64,000 nt of DNA from Arthrobacter sp. UM1 (lineage in GTDB: Bacteria; Actinomycetota; Actinomycetes; Actinomycetales; Micrococcaceae). A model generated the notes under the pieces. The model was not told the origin of the DNA. It searched no databases and was given only the letters and a program-made list of their open reading frames with translations. Below are positions 9,161 through 17,501 of the stretch, piece by piece; within the stretch, counting starts at the first letter, position 1, and the number at the start of each line of letters is the position of its first letter. The DNA lies in assembly GCF_020483305.1 (NCBI RefSeq), contig NZ_JACWAB010000002.1:248001-312000 (forward strand), in the 5' to 3' direction. The translations under genes were made by a program, and so were the position numbers.

Positions 9161-11277
9161 GCGCCGAGAAGCAGAACCGCGGCGGCGCCGGCAGCCACGC
9201 CGTGAGCCGCGAGGAGGCCGAGCTCGAGGCCGGCCACGAGGCCCGGTCGCCCGGACAGCCGGAGCTCGAGGCCCGCCACGAGCCCGGCCGCGAGGCGGAC
9301 CACGAGGCCGAGGAGTTCACCCCCGGCGAGATGGACGGTGACATGTTCGGCGGAGCCCCCGCCAAGAAGCCGAAGGACTTCTGGCCGAGCGCCAAGAAGC
9401 TCTTCGGCCTCCTCGCCGGGCAGAAGCTCGGGATGGCCCTCGTGACGCTCATGGTCGTGGCGGCGTCGGTGCTCAACGTCGTCGCGCCCCGGATCCTCGG
9501 CCACGCGATGGACGTCATCTTCGCCGGCGTCATGGGCCGGCAGATGGAGGGCAAGGTTCCGCCGGGGGCCACCAAGGAGCAGGTCGTCGAGGGGCTGCGC
9601 GCGCACGGCGAGTCCAAGTTCGCCGACATGCTCTCCGGCATGGACTTCACCCCGGGGCAGGGCATCGACTTCGCGCGCCTCATGCAGCTCATCATGGCCG
9701 TGCTCACCATGTACCTCGTGGCGGCCTTCCTCATGTGGCTCGAGGGGTACATCCTCAACCGCATGGTCATGAAGGCCGTCTACGGGCTGCGCGAGCGGGT
9801 CGAGGCCAAGGTCAACGCCCTGCCGCTCGGCTACTTCGACACGCGCCAGCGCGGCGACGTGCTCTCCCGCGTGACGAACGACGTCGACAACATCCAGCAG
9901 GCCCTCCAGCAGGCCTTCTCCCAGCTGCTCTCCTCGATCATCCAGGTCGTCGGCATCATCGTCATGATGTTCGTGGTCTCCTGGCAGCTCGCGCTCGTGG
10001 CGCTCGTCGCCCTGCCGCTCTCCGGCGTGGTCGCGGGCGTCATCGGCTCGCGCAGCCAGAAGAAGTTCAAGGAGCAGTGGAAGAACACCGGCGCCCTCAA
10101 CGGCCAGATCGAGGAGTCCTTCTCGGGGCACGACCTCGTCAAGGTCTTCGGCCGCGAGGACGAGATGCTCGAGCGCTTCGACGAGCGCAACGAGGCCCTC
10201 TACAAAGCCTCCTTCGGCGCGCAGTTCGTCTCGGGCATGATCATGCCCGTCATGCAGTTCGTCTCCTACCTCAGCTACGTGGCCATCGCCGTCATGGGCG
10301 GGCTGCGGGTGGCGTCCGGCTCGATGACCCTCGGCGACGCCACCGCCTTCATCCAGTACTCCCGCGAGTACACGGAGCCGCTCGGTCAGATCGCGGGCAT
10401 GGCGAACATGCTGCAGTCCGGCGTCGCCTCCGCCGAGCGCACGTTCGAGTTCCTCGAGGCCGAGGAGGAGCCGGAGGAGCCCGAGACCCACGTGCTGCCT
10501 GAGCGCGTGGCCGGCCGCGTCGAGTTCGACCACGTCTCCTTCTCCTACGACCCGGAGAAGCCGCTCATCCGCGATCTCACCTTCACGGCCGAGCCCGGAC
10601 AGACGATCGCGATCGTGGGCCCCACGGGCGCCGGCAAGACCACGCTCGTCAACCTGCTCATGCGGTTCTACGAGATCCGCGGCGGCTCCATCCGGCTCGA
10701 CGGCGTGGACATCCGCGACCTCTCCCGGACCGAGCTGCGCTCCAAGACCGGCATGGTCCTGCAGGACGCGTGGCTGTTCGGCGGCACCATCCGCGAGAAC
10801 ATCCGGTACGGCCGCCTCGACGCGACCGACGAGGAGGTCGTCGAGGCGGCCAAGGCCACCTACGTGGACCGCTTCGTCCGCGCCCTTCCGGACGGCTACG
10901 ACACCGTCATCGACGACGACGGCGGCAACGTCTCCGCCGGCGAGCGGCAGCTCATGACCATCGCCCGAGCCTTCATCGCGAGCCCGTCCCTGCTCATCCT
11001 CGACGAGGCGACGAGCTCCGTGGACACCCGCACCGAGCTGCTCGTGCAGAAGGCCATGGCGGCGCTGCGCAGCGACAGGACGAGCTTCGTCATCGCCCAC
11101 CGCCTCTCCACGATCCGGGACGCGGACGCGATCCTCGTCATGGAGGACGGCGACATCGTCGAGCACGGCAGCCACGAGGAGCTCCTGGCCCGGGAAGGCG
11201 CCTACCACCGCCTCTACATGTCCCAGTTCACCCAGGGCGTGGACATCGACGAGGAGGAGGCCGCGGCGAAGGCCTGA
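9157..11277 (+). CDS. Heterodimeric ABC exporter, catalytic subunit
   Basis: 706 residues. A hydrophilic, Glu/His-rich extension of about 75 residues precedes the six-helix membrane domain, and the ATPase domain occupies about 445-706. Walker A GPTGAGKTT starts near 488, the signature reads VSAGERQ, Walker B LLILDEATSS has the catalytic E617, and the switch-loop H648 lies in VIAHRLST. The consensus Walker B and switch residues complement the degenerate upstream subunit, so the pair should act as one asymmetric exporter. A segment of about 50 residues between the first two helices (VIFAGVMGRQ onward) is longer than usual. The start overlaps the upstream stop. Confidence 0.92.
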   Translation: MSAEKQNRGGAGSHAVSREEAELEAGHEARSPGQPELEARHEPGREADHEAEEFTPGEMDGDMFGGAPAKKPKDFWPSAKKLFGLLAGQKLGMALVTLMVVAASVLNVVAPRILGHAMDVIFAGVMGRQMEGKVPPGATKEQVVEGLRAHGESKFADMLSGMDFTPGQGIDFARLMQLIMAVLTMYLVAAFLMWLEGYILNRMVMKAVYGLRERVEAKVNALPLGYFDTRQRGDVLSRVTNDVDNIQQALQQAFSQLLSSIIQVVGIIVMMFVVSWQLALVALVALPLSGVVAGVIGSRSQKKFKEQWKNTGALNGQIEESFSGHDLVKVFGREDEMLERFDERNEALYKASFGAQFVSGMIMPVMQFVSYLSYVAIAVMGGLRVASGSMTLGDATAFIQYSREYTEPLGQIAGMANMLQSGVASAERTFEFLEAEEEPEEPETHVLPERVAGRVEFDHVSFSYDPEKPLIRDLTFTAEPGQTIAIVGPTGAGKTTLVNLLMRFYEIRGGSIRLDGVDIRDLSRTELRSKTGMVLQDAWLFGGTIRENIRYGRLDATDEEVVEAAKATYVDRFVRALPDGYDTVIDDDGGNVSAGERQLMTIARAFIASPSLLILDEATSSVDTRTELLVQKAMAALRSDRTSFVIAHRLSTIRDADAILVMEDGDIVEHGSHEELLAREGAYHRLYMSQFTQGVDIDEEEAAAKA

Positions 11278-11350
11278 CGGCTTCCCCGGCCCCGGACCCC
11301 GAACCCCCGGACTTCCGCCCTCCCGGTCTCGACTCACCACCCCGACCGGA

Positions 11351-11406
11351 TTTGTGGCGCGTTTCGTGCGACTTCGACCCTGATTTCGCACGAAACGCGC
11401 CACAAA
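11351..11406. repeat. 56-bp palindromic element, copy A
   Basis: Arms 11351-11371 and 11386-11406 are perfectly complementary (21 bp), starting TTTGTGGCGCG, around a 14-nt centre. It lies between the convergent ABC exporter and DUF559 genes, 23 nt past the DUF559 stop. A second 56-bp element with the same outer 19 bases of each arm lies at 12515-12570. It may act as a two-way terminator, but the repeated sequence suggests a repeat family. Confidence 0.9.
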
Positions 11407-11429
11407 CGTGAGGGGGCGAGGGATGGGGT

Positions 11430-12398
11430 TCAGCCCGGCCACCCGCGAGAACGGAGGCCCTCCCGGACTCGGCTGACGGCAGCCGCCCATCCGTTCCGGG
11501 CCATCGCGGCATGGACTTCGATGAGCGACCACCCTGCGGACTCGAACTGAGCCCGCTTCTCGATGTCCAGGGCCGAGCGGCCGGCAGTGAAGTGGTGTCT
11601 GCCCTGGTATTCGACGGCGACGCGCCACTGCGGAAAGGCCAGGTCCGGCGGCGGAAGCGGATGTCCTGACGGCGCGAGCAGCACCGGATTGCATGCGGGC
11701 TCGGGAAGGCCCGCTTCCGTCAGGGCAAGTCGGAGGCGGGTCTCCTGCGGCGAATCCGAGCCCATGCGTGCGAGCCCCACTGCCTCGCGCAGCCTGACCG
11801 AGCCGTGTCTGCCCTTCACCGTGTCCAACCACGCGCCGAGGCCTTCGAGAGAGTCGAAGGGCTCGAACCGGTCTTCATAGGAGATCCGCGGCTGACGGAT
11901 CATCCAGTCCACAGCGCAGACGAGATCTTCCGTCGACCATGTCCTGCCCGTCATCAGCAGCGTGCGGCGCATCGAGGTCACGGGAATCTCGAGGCCCGGC
12001 AGCTCCACCGTGTCGTCGAGGGGGATGTCCGTCCGCCAGACGGTGACCTTGTCTCTGCGGCAGCCGGGCGCCTTCCTGGGGCGCGCCAGATGGATGCGTC
12101 GGAGGTCAGTCCCCGCTGGAAGCGGCATTCCGTGGAGCGCCGCTGCGGTCTCGTGGGCTGCGACGACGCCGGACATGATGCGGCCCAGAGCGTTGAGCTC
12201 TCCGGTGAGCCGAGCGCGCCATGCCGCCACGGGGTCCGGGGGAAGAGCCTGCAGGTCTGAACGCAGCGCCCAGATGCCGCGCGAGAGCCGGTCGCCCCGT
12301 GGCGAGCGCGACTTCATGTCGCCGAGTCCGGCGGCCTTGGCCTCGGCTGCGGTGAAGACGAGCGGGAGGTGAGCGCGATCAGGAGGAGTGGCGGACAT
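11430..12398 (-). CDS. DUF559-type endonuclease-like protein with N-terminal AbiEi-like region
   Basis: 322 residues. The C-terminal ~105 residues fit the DUF559/Vsr-like PD-(D/E)XK nuclease fold: E219 in the SPQETRL helix, D252 in PPDLAFP and E263-Y-Q265 in VAVEYQGRHHF, then a helix with DIEKRAQF and the WSLIEVHA strand. The N-terminal ~200 residues resemble the winged-helix/AbiEi-antitoxin-like regions of many actinobacterial proteins of this type. Biochemical activity of the group is poorly known. There is no partner toxin gene beside it, and no clear Shine-Dalgarno at the ATG. Its striking feature is the 56-bp palindrome on each side (11351-11406, 12515-12570), giving a self-contained ~1.2-kb unit. 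Confidence 0.8.
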   Translation of the reverse strand: MSATPPDRAHLPLVFTAAEAKAAGLGDMKSRSPRGDRLSRGIWALRSDLQALPPDPVAAWRARLTGELNALGRIMSGVVAAHETAAALHGMPLPAGTDLRRIHLARPRKAPGCRRDKVTVWRTDIPLDDTVELPGLEIPVTSMRRTLLMTGRTWSTEDLVCAVDWMIRQPRISYEDRFEPFDSLEGLGAWLDTVKGRHGSVRLREAVGLARMGSDSPQETRLRLALTEAGLPEPACNPVLLAPSGHPLPPPDLAFPQWRVAVEYQGRHHFTAGRSALDIEKRAQFESAGWSLIEVHAAMARNGWAAAVSRVREGLRSRGWPG

Positions 12399-12514
12399 GC
12401 CTTAGGTTCCCACCGCAACGCGTCGCCCCGCGGCGGTTCCCTGCCAAACGTGGACAACTTTCCTCCGCTCCCGCTCCCGCTGCCGCCCCGCCGCCGCCCC
12501 GACTGCCCCCCCGA

Positions 12515-12570
12515 TTTGTGGCGCGTTTCGTGCGAAATCGACGTCGAAATTGCACGAAACGCGCCACAAA
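12515..12570. repeat. 56-bp palindromic element, copy B
   Basis: Outer arms 12515-12533 and 12552-12570 are identical to those of copy A; the centre differs and is itself nearly palindromic (TCGACGTCGA core). It lies 45 nt past the stop of the DipZ-like gene and 117 nt before the DUF559 start. Both copies are exactly 56 bp. Confidence 0.9.
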
Positions 12571-12615
12571 CCGCCGATGGTGGTGGGAGGCGGGGAAGGA
12601 GGGAGCGGACGGACC

Positions 12616-14301
12616 TCACCCGTACGTGAAGCTGTACAGCGTCAGCCCGGGGCTCGGCTTGAGCCGGAGGGTGCCCTGCTTCTGCTCCGCCTCGGACAGG
12701 ATCCGGAGCGCGTCCGGGGCGCCGTGGATGCGGTGCGTCGTCGTGCCGTGGGGGCCCTCCACGGTGAGGGTGCCCTCGCCGCCGACGACCACCTGCACGG
12801 ACTTCGCGGTGTACCCGAGCACGAGCGAGGCGCCGTCGGCCTGCGGGCTGATGGACTCGTCCTCGATCCTCCACGGGCCGCTCAGCGCGTACGAGTCCGC
12901 GTTGACCGAGCTCACAGCGGGGAACGTGCCGGTGCGGTACTCGGCCTCGCCGGAGTAGAGGCGCTGCCGCTTCGAGCCGAGGTAGGTCTCGGGCGTGATG
13001 CCGCGGCTCTGCGGGGTGTCGTCGCGGACGGAGCTGCCCTCGGCCGGGAGCTTCACGCCGGGGTTCGCCTCGCGCAGGAGCTGCCGGATGAGATGCTCGG
13101 TCTCCTCGTAGTTGCCCTCGCCCACGGAGTAGTGGCGCACGGTGCCCTTCGCGTCCGCGAGGTAGTGCGCGGGCCAGTACCGGTTGGAGAACGCGTCCCA
13201 GGTCTGGAACCTGTTGTCCTGGAAGACGGGGTACTGGATGCCCATGCGCTTCACGGCGCCCTGGACGTTGGCGGCCTCGTGCTCGAACGCGTACTCCGGC
13301 GCGTGCACGCCCACGATCTCCAGGCCCGCCGACTTGTACTTCTTGTACCACTCGTTGAGATGCGGGATGGAGCGCTGGCAGTTGATGCAGGAGTACGCCC
13401 AGAAGTCCACGAGCGTCACCTTGCCCTTGAGGGACTCGTTCGTCGGCGCAGAAGCGGCGTTGAAGGTCTGGCCGCCGGGGGTGAGGCGGGGGAGCGGCCC
13501 GCAGTCGTGCAGTCCGGCGCCGCCCTCGGGGCAGTCTTTGAGCTTGCCGTCCGCGCCGCCGCCAGAGCTGAGCGCGCCGCGCACGCTCTCGTCTCCGCCC
13601 ACGGCCTGCTGGAGCCCGTGCGTGTAGTCCGGCAGGGCGCGCTGGAGCTTCGCGGGCGCGTCGAGGAGGAGCCCGACGGCGAGCCCGATGAGCAGCACGC
13701 CCGCCGTGACCCGCACCGCCCGCTGCCGCTTGCGGAAGGCCTTCATCCGCTCGGCGAGCCCGCGCCCGGCGAGGGCGAACGCGAGGAGCGGGATCGCCGT
13801 GCCGATGGCGAACGACGCCGTGAGCACCACGGTCTCCCACCCGATCCGCCCGGTGGCCCCGGCCACGGTGATGGCCGCGAGGACCGGCCCGGCGCAGGGC
13901 ACATAGACCGTGCCGAGCGCGAGGCCCAGCACGAATCCGCCCCGGTCTGAGGAGACGTGCTTGCGGGGCAGCCAGGAGAACGGCTTCTCGAGCCATTCCT
14001 CGAGCTTGGGCACGATCATTCCGAGGCCGACGAGCACGAGCACGGCGATGCCCGCGATCCGCAGCGCGTCCTGCGGCAGTCCGAGCGCGTTGAGCAGGAG
14101 CGATCCGAGCAGCGTCACCACGCTGAAGCTGAGGACGAGTCCCGCCACGATGAGGTACGGGCGCGTCCGGGACGGCTTGCCCTCGGCGCCGTCGCGGGAG
14201 GCCCCGCCGGAGACGAAGAGGACGGGCAGCATCGGCAGGATGCACGGCGAGATGCCGGTGATGAGGCCGCCGAGCAGGCCGATGAGGGCCAGGGACAGCA
14301 T
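12616..14301 (-). CDS. dipZ: DipZ-like cytochrome c biogenesis/thioredoxin fusion protein
   Basis: 561 residues. The N-terminal CcdA-type domain (about 1-215, six hydrophobic segments) has its paired cysteines in ISPCILP (C20) and YVPCAGP (C136). A TlpA/thioredoxin domain outside the membrane carries C305-I-N-C308 in [10 protein letters not shown]-terminal beta-rich domain (about 430-561) resembles the module that ends mycobacterial DipZ. It should carry electrons from the cytoplasm to extracytoplasmic thiols. The ATG has a strong GGAAGGAG upstream. It is divergent from the lipoprotein-sigK-rskA genes; mycobacteria keep dipZ with the SigK-controlled mpt83/mpt70 genes, so shared control is plausible. 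Confidence 0.9.
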   Translation of the reverse strand: MLSLALIGLLGGLITGISPCILPMLPVLFVSGGASRDGAEGKPSRTRPYLIVAGLVLSFSVVTLLGSLLLNALGLPQDALRIAGIAVLVLVGLGMIVPKLEEWLEKPFSWLPRKHVSSDRGGFVLGLALGTVYVPCAGPVLAAITVAGATGRIGWETVVLTASFAIGTAIPLLAFALAGRGLAERMKAFRKRQRAVRVTAGVLLIGLAVGLLLDAPAKLQRALPDYTHGLQQAVGGDESVRGALSSGGGADGKLKDCPEGGAGLHDCGPLPRLTPGGQTFNAASAPTNESLKGKVTLVDFWAYSCINCQRSIPHLNEWYKKYKSAGLEIVGVHAPEYAFEHEAANVQGAVKRMGIQYPVFQDNRFQTWDAFSNRYWPAHYLADAKGTVRHYSVGEGNYEETEHLIRQLLREANPGVKLPAEGSSVRDDTPQSRGITPETYLGSKRQRLYSGEAEYRTGTFPAVSSVNADSYALSGPWRIEDESISPQADGASLVLGYTAKSVQVVVGGEGTLTVEGPHGTTTHRIHGAPDALRILSEAEQKQGTLRLKPSPGLTLYSFTYG

Positions 14302-14506
14302 GAGGGGCTCCTTCCGTCGGGACGCGAACTGCGAGGGGTTCGCAGCCGGACGGCCCACGGATTGCGGCCCCTGAAGAGCCCCAGCTGAGCCCCAGCTGCC
14401 TCCCAGGAACCCCGCCAGGTCAGGCGGCGAGCCCCTCGGCGAGCCCCGCGGCGGGCCACTCCACGACCCGCTCCGCGAGACCAGGCGGCGAACAGCGGAA
14501 AAACTT

Positions 14507-14534
14507 CCAATCCGCCCCGCCGGGCGCGCCGAAC
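14507..14534 (+). promoter_or_regulatory. Candidate SigK-type promoter upstream of the lipoprotein
   Basis: CCAATCC (14507-14513) and CCGAAC (14529-14534) are separated by 15 nt. The reported M. tuberculosis SigK promoter is CCATCC-N17-CCGAAT, so the words are close but the spacer is short. It lies 62 nt before the lipoprotein ATG, fitting autoregulation of lipoprotein-sigK-rskA. The rest of 14302-14596 holds only a small GCGAAC/GTTCGC hairpin in the dipZ leader. Confidence 0.3.
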
Positions 14535-14596
14535 CTCCCGTGAAAGCCAACCGAGGGCGTCCCCGCGGCGCCCGCTGAGCAGGGAAAGGGAGAAGC

Positions 14597-14938
14597 ATGA
14601 CTGTCTCACCCGTCTCGACCACCGCCCGCAAGATCGCTGCCGGAGCCGTCGGCGCGGTCCTCGCCCTCGGCCTCGCGGCATGCGGCGGCCAGGACAAGGG
14701 CTCGGACAAGCCCTCGATGGACAAGAGCCCGTCCATGCAGAAGACGGACGGGGCCATGGAGAAGAGCCCGTCCATGGACAAGTCCCCCTCGATGAAGAAG
14801 TCGGACGGCGCGATGGAGAAGTCGCCGTCCATGGAGAAGAGCGACGGCGCCATGCAGAAGTCGCCGTCGATGGAGAAGTCCGGCGGATCCATGGAAAAAT
14901 CTCCTTCGATGAACAAGAGCACAGGGGCGGGGCAGTAG
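14597..14938 (+). CDS. Met-x-Lys repeat lipoprotein in the SigK locus
   Basis: 113 residues. A signal peptide ends in a lipobox (GLAAC, C29). The mature part is low-complexity: eleven MxK motifs (MDK, MQK, MEK, MKK, MNK) spaced 5-8 residues apart, mostly in the frame SPSMxKS or DGAMxKS. It lacks aromatic residues and any fold I recognise. The pattern recalls the small secreted MXKDX-repeat proteins, but with Ser in place of Asp. Regular methionines could bind copper or act as an oxidisable sink; this is inference. The Shine-Dalgarno is GGGAGAAG. In mycobacteria this slot, next to dipZ and the SigK system, holds the fasciclin lipoprotein MPT83. It probably shares a transcript with sigK. Confidence 0.85.
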   Translation: MTVSPVSTTARKIAAGAVGAVLALGLAACGGQDKGSDKPSMDKSPSMQKTDGAMEKSPSMDKSPSMKKSDGAMEKSPSMEKSDGAMQKSPSMEKSGGSMEKSPSMNKSTGAGQ

Positions 14939-15000
14939 GCCCCCTCTCGTCCCAGCCCGCCTCCGCCGAGCCCTCGTCGCCGACGGAGGCGGGCCTTGCC

Positions 15001-15531
15001 ATGCTCGCGCACCGCACCGCTCAGGGGGACGAGGAGGCGTTCGCCGGCCTCTACGACGCTCTCTCCCCGCTCGTCTACTCGATCTGCAAGCGCGTCCTCG
15101 TGGACGCGGGCCTCGCGGAGGAGGTGTCCCAGGAGGTGTTCGTGACGCTGTGGCAGCAGGCCGCCCGCTTCGACGCGGAGCGCGGCAGCGTCCGCTCCTG
15201 GGTGGCCGTCATGGCCCATCGCCGGGCCGTGGACCGGGTCCGGGCCTCGCAGTCGGCTCGGGAGCGCGAGGAGCGCGTGGGCCGGGAGGCGCCGACGGTC
15301 TATGAGCACGTCGAGGAGTCCGCCGTCATGGCCGTTGAGGGCGAATCGGTCCTCCGGGCCCTCGGCCGCCTCTCGGATGCGCAGCGCCGCGCCATCGAGC
15401 TGGCCTACTATGGCGGCCTCACGTACTCGGAGGTCGCGGCGGCCACGGGCTCGCCGCTCGGAACAGTCAAGACCAGGATTCGCGACGGCCTCAGCCGCTT
15501 GCGACTCGAGTTGGGAGGAAGCCGTGGATGA
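15001..15531 (+). CDS. sigK: ECF RNA polymerase sigma factor SigK
   Basis: 176 residues. The sigma-70 region 2 spans about 8-75 ([43 protein letters not shown]) and region 4 about 112-168 ([30 protein letters not shown]). The [11 protein letters not shown] and [10 protein letters not shown] words are characteristic of SigK. The first ATG in frame is at 15001, preceded by GGAGG at a wide spacing; the homologous N-terminus of mycobacterial SigK extends slightly further, but no upstream start codon exists after the lipoprotein. It overlaps rskA by 8 bp. The anti-sigma factor and the dipZ context support the name. Confidence 0.9.
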   Translation: MLAHRTAQGDEEAFAGLYDALSPLVYSICKRVLVDAGLAEEVSQEVFVTLWQQAARFDAERGSVRSWVAVMAHRRAVDRVRASQSAREREERVGREAPTVYEHVEESAVMAVEGESVLRALGRLSDAQRRAIELAYYGGLTYSEVAAATGSPLGTVKTRIRDGLSRLRLELGGSRG

Positions 15532-16462
15532 CCGACAGCGCGATCTGACGGGCGCCTACGCGCTGGACGCCCTCACCGAGTCCGAGGCCCGCGAGTTCGA
15601 GCGCCACGCCGATCCGGCCGCCCGGGCCGAGGCCCGCGACCTCGCCGAGACCGCCTCCCGCCTCGCCGAGACGGCGCCCCTCGAGTCCCCGCCGGCGCGA
15701 CTGCGCTCGAGCGTCCTCGCCGCGATCCGTGAGACTCCCCAGGAGCGTCCCGCTGAGAACGACGACGACGGCGCGCGCCCCGCCCAGCGCGGAGGCGGAT
15801 CCTCGGCCCTGCCTGCGCCGGAGCGGGAGGCGGCGGTCTCGCCCGTTCCCGCCGGCAGCCCGGTCCGCAGCACCGCCGGCAGTCCGGCGCGCAGCACCGC
15901 GGAGGAGCCCCGGCCCGCTCGCGCCGTTCCCGGCGCGTCCTCCAGGCCGCCTCGGGCCCGGAGGCTGAGGGCCCGTGCGGGCGCCCTCCTTGCGGCGCTC
16001 TGCATCGCCGCGGGCGGCTTCGGCGCCGGAGCGGTCTACGGCGGCAAGACGGCGGAGCGGCAGGCGGCGAGCGCGTCGTCGTCGGCCTCCCCGGGAGCGC
16101 AGGCGGAGGGGAGCTCCGGCGCCATGATGGCCAAGATCGGCGCGTCCGCAGACGCGGCGATGGTCTCGGGGCGGATGGACGGCTCGAACGTCTCGGTGAC
16201 CTACTCGAAGGACCTGGACATGGCGGTGAGCAACAGCATGCTGCCCGCGCCGCCCAAGGGGAAGGTCTACGTCCTCTGGCTCTTCGACGAACAGGGCAAC
16301 GTGACGGCCGTCGGCGAGCTCGGGGCGGCTCCCAACGGGCACACGCCGGCGCTCGGCGAGCTGAAGGGCGGCCTGACGGGCGCCCGCGAGTTCGGCATCA
16401 CCGTGGAGAGGCCCGGCGCGGTCACCCCGAGCTACAAGCCGTTCATGCTCGCGAAGGCGTAG
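15524..16462 (+). CDS. rskA: Anti-sigma-K factor RskA
   Basis: 312 residues. The N-terminal cytoplasmic sigma-binding domain (about 1-75, [19 protein letters not shown]) is followed by a long Pro/Ala/Ser-rich linker (about 80-148), one transmembrane helix (about 150-171), and an extracytoplasmic RskA C-terminal domain (about 200-312) with [13 protein letters not shown] and a [13 protein letters not shown] end. It should hold SigK at the membrane until cleaved on an outside signal. A GTG start with GGGAGGA upstream overlaps the sigK stop, so it is translationally coupled. The linker is unusually long. The regulated-proteolysis protease RseP lies in this window at 44.7 kb. Confidence 0.9.
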   Translation: MDDRQRDLTGAYALDALTESEAREFERHADPAARAEARDLAETASRLAETAPLESPPARLRSSVLAAIRETPQERPAENDDDGARPAQRGGGSSALPAPEREAAVSPVPAGSPVRSTAGSPARSTAEEPRPARAVPGASSRPPRARRLRARAGALLAALCIAAGGFGAGAVYGGKTAERQAASASSSASPGAQAEGSSGAMMAKIGASADAAMVSGRMDGSNVSVTYSKDLDMAVSNSMLPAPPKGKVYVLWLFDEQGNVTAVGELGAAPNGHTPALGELKGGLTGAREFGITVERPGAVTPSYKPFMLAKA

Positions 16463-16506
16463 GCGGCGCGGCCCGGCGCAGTCCGGCACAGCCCGACGGG
16501 CGGGGA

Positions 16507-17160
16507 TCAGATGGTGACGTCGCCCTTCGGCGAGGAGAAGGTCACGGTCAGAAGTCCCGGCGTCCCGTTCGGCGCCAGGAACTCCACGTGGACGCCGTCC
16601 AGCACGCGGTCCACGTCCTCCGGGCTGGAGGCGCCGAGCCATTCCTCGAGCCGCTCGGCGCTGCCGGCGATCTGGAGGGCGGTGACGTCGGCCTGGGGAT
16701 CGAGCGCCTGGGAGGGGTGGAGGTCGTCGGAGCCCTCGTCCCACCGCAGGAGATAGGGGACCTGGGGATCGGCGATGACGCCCTTGATGCCGATCTGCTT
16801 CCAGGAGAGGTCTCGGCCGTCCGGGAAGCGGCGGTGGCCGGGCACGGCGCTGCGCTCGAGGCGCTGCTCGAAGGGCGCGAGGTCGCTCACGGCCACGCAC
16901 CAGCTCATCCAGCCGCCGCCCGCCTCGGAGCGGGCGCGCACCACCTGGCCGAACGGCTGCTTCTCCGCGGCGGGGTGCTCAAGGACCTCCACGACCTCGA
17001 TGTACCGGCGGCCGTGGAGCGGGATGATCTTGTTCCGCGTGCCGAAGCGCGGGTGGACCCCGCCCTTGACGGCGTCCACGCCGAGTCGGGCGGCGATGCG
17101 GTCCGCCGTGGCGTCGAGGCCGTCAGGTTCTGAAGCGTAAGAGACGTGATCCAGGCGCAT
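16507..17160 (-). CDS. VOC-superfamily (glyoxalase-like) protein
   Basis: 217 residues. It begins MRLDHVSYASEPDGLDAT, the typical first strand of a vicinal-oxygen-chelate domain with an N-terminal His (H4), and contains a second half with WKQIGIKGVIADPQ and HVEFLAPNG. It matches the glyoxalase-like_dom group common in Micrococcaceae, whose substrate is unknown. Metal ligands cannot be assigned with confidence. It is convergent with rskA, 44 bp away, and divergent from metX. An AT-rich patch with DtxR/IdeR-like half-sites lies 32-57 nt upstream, so metal-dependent control is possible. Confidence 0.75.
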   Translation of the reverse strand: MRLDHVSYASEPDGLDATADRIAARLGVDAVKGGVHPRFGTRNKIIPLHGRRYIEVVEVLEHPAAEKQPFGQVVRARSEAGGGWMSWCVAVSDLAPFEQRLERSAVPGHRRFPDGRDLSWKQIGIKGVIADPQVPYLLRWDEGSDDLHPSQALDPQADVTALQIAGSAERLEEWLGASSPEDVDRVLDGVHVEFLAPNGTPGLLTVTFSSPKGDVTI

Positions 17161-17191
17161 GCCGCCATCCTTTCACCGAGAGATGTCTCAC

Positions 17192-17217
17192 AGTAATTAG
17201 GCAGACCTAAATTTAGG
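17192..17217 (-). promoter_or_regulatory. AT-rich dyad resembling a DtxR/IdeR iron box
   Basis: TTAGGCAGACCTAA (17197-17210) matches 12 of 14 positions of the right part of the DtxR consensus (TTAGSCTAACCTAA). It overlaps a perfect palindrome CCTAAATTTAGG (17206-17217). Over the full 19-bp box the match is 12 of 19. It stands out as AT-rich and lies in the promoter position of the VOC gene. Confidence 0.35.
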
Positions 17218-17225
17218 AGGCCGAA

Positions 17226-17311
17226 GGTTGGCGCCCGGATCGGGCGGTGCCAACCTGAGCGCTCGACGACGGCAGCGCCCGACGACGGCGGTGCCCGATG
17301 ACGGCGGCGCC
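17226..17311 (+). repeat. Hairpin and 16-bp x3 repeat upstream of the SAM-IV riboswitch
   Basis: A stem of GGTTGGC (17226-17232) with GCCAACC (17249-17255) encloses an inner CCCG/CGGG stem. It is followed by three 16-bp units at 17264, 17280 and 17296, each close to CGACGACGGCGGTGCC. No gene is present. The hairpin may separate the two divergent transcription units. Confidence 0.6.
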
Positions 17312-17389
17312 CGTGGGATGCCACGCCCCGATCGCCATGCGGACTCCGCTTGCGGCGGGCCGGCGGGCTGTCCCACACTGGCTGGGAAT

Positions 17390-17501
17390 GGTCACGAGTG
17401 CCAGCGCGAAGCCCCGGCTTGCTGGCCGGCAACCCTCCCGCCGCGGTGGGGTGCCCCGGGTGAGGACCTGGTCCGCAGCATGAACGCGTGCGGGCAAGCG
17501 C
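17390..17501 (+). promoter_or_regulatory. SAM-IV riboswitch upstream of metX
   Basis: The conserved SAM-IV segments are seen in order: GGTCACGAGTGCCAGCG, AAGCCCCGGCTTGCTG, CCGGCAACCCTCC, GCGGTGGGGTGCCCCGGGTG, the closing GAGGACC, then a 3' hairpin (CCGCA/TGCGG) and GGCAAGCGC. SAM binding should lower metX expression. A further hairpin, GGCCGCG/CGCGGCC (17502-17508 with 17515-17521), sits just before the GGAGG Shine-Dalgarno and may be the expression platform acting on translation. Confidence 0.93.

Noticed and set aside
7579-11832. A very long open minus-strand frame opposite the ABC exporter
   Set aside because: In 70% GC DNA the antisense third-position frame rarely meets a stop. The translation lacks domain structure, and the plus-strand genes have full motifs. 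Similar frames at 2327-4933, 20905-22941 and 55507-58779 were dropped for the same reason.
11351-12570. Insertion sequence with terminal inverted repeats
   Set aside because: Each end is itself a full palindrome, no transposase is present, and no target-site duplication could be made out. Kept as a palindrome-flanked gene instead.
15302-15523. An rskA start upstream of 15524
   Set aside because: The frame is open but runs through sigK with a non-protein-like Ser/Arg-rich translation; the GTG at 15524 has a strong ribosome site and gives the family N-terminus.
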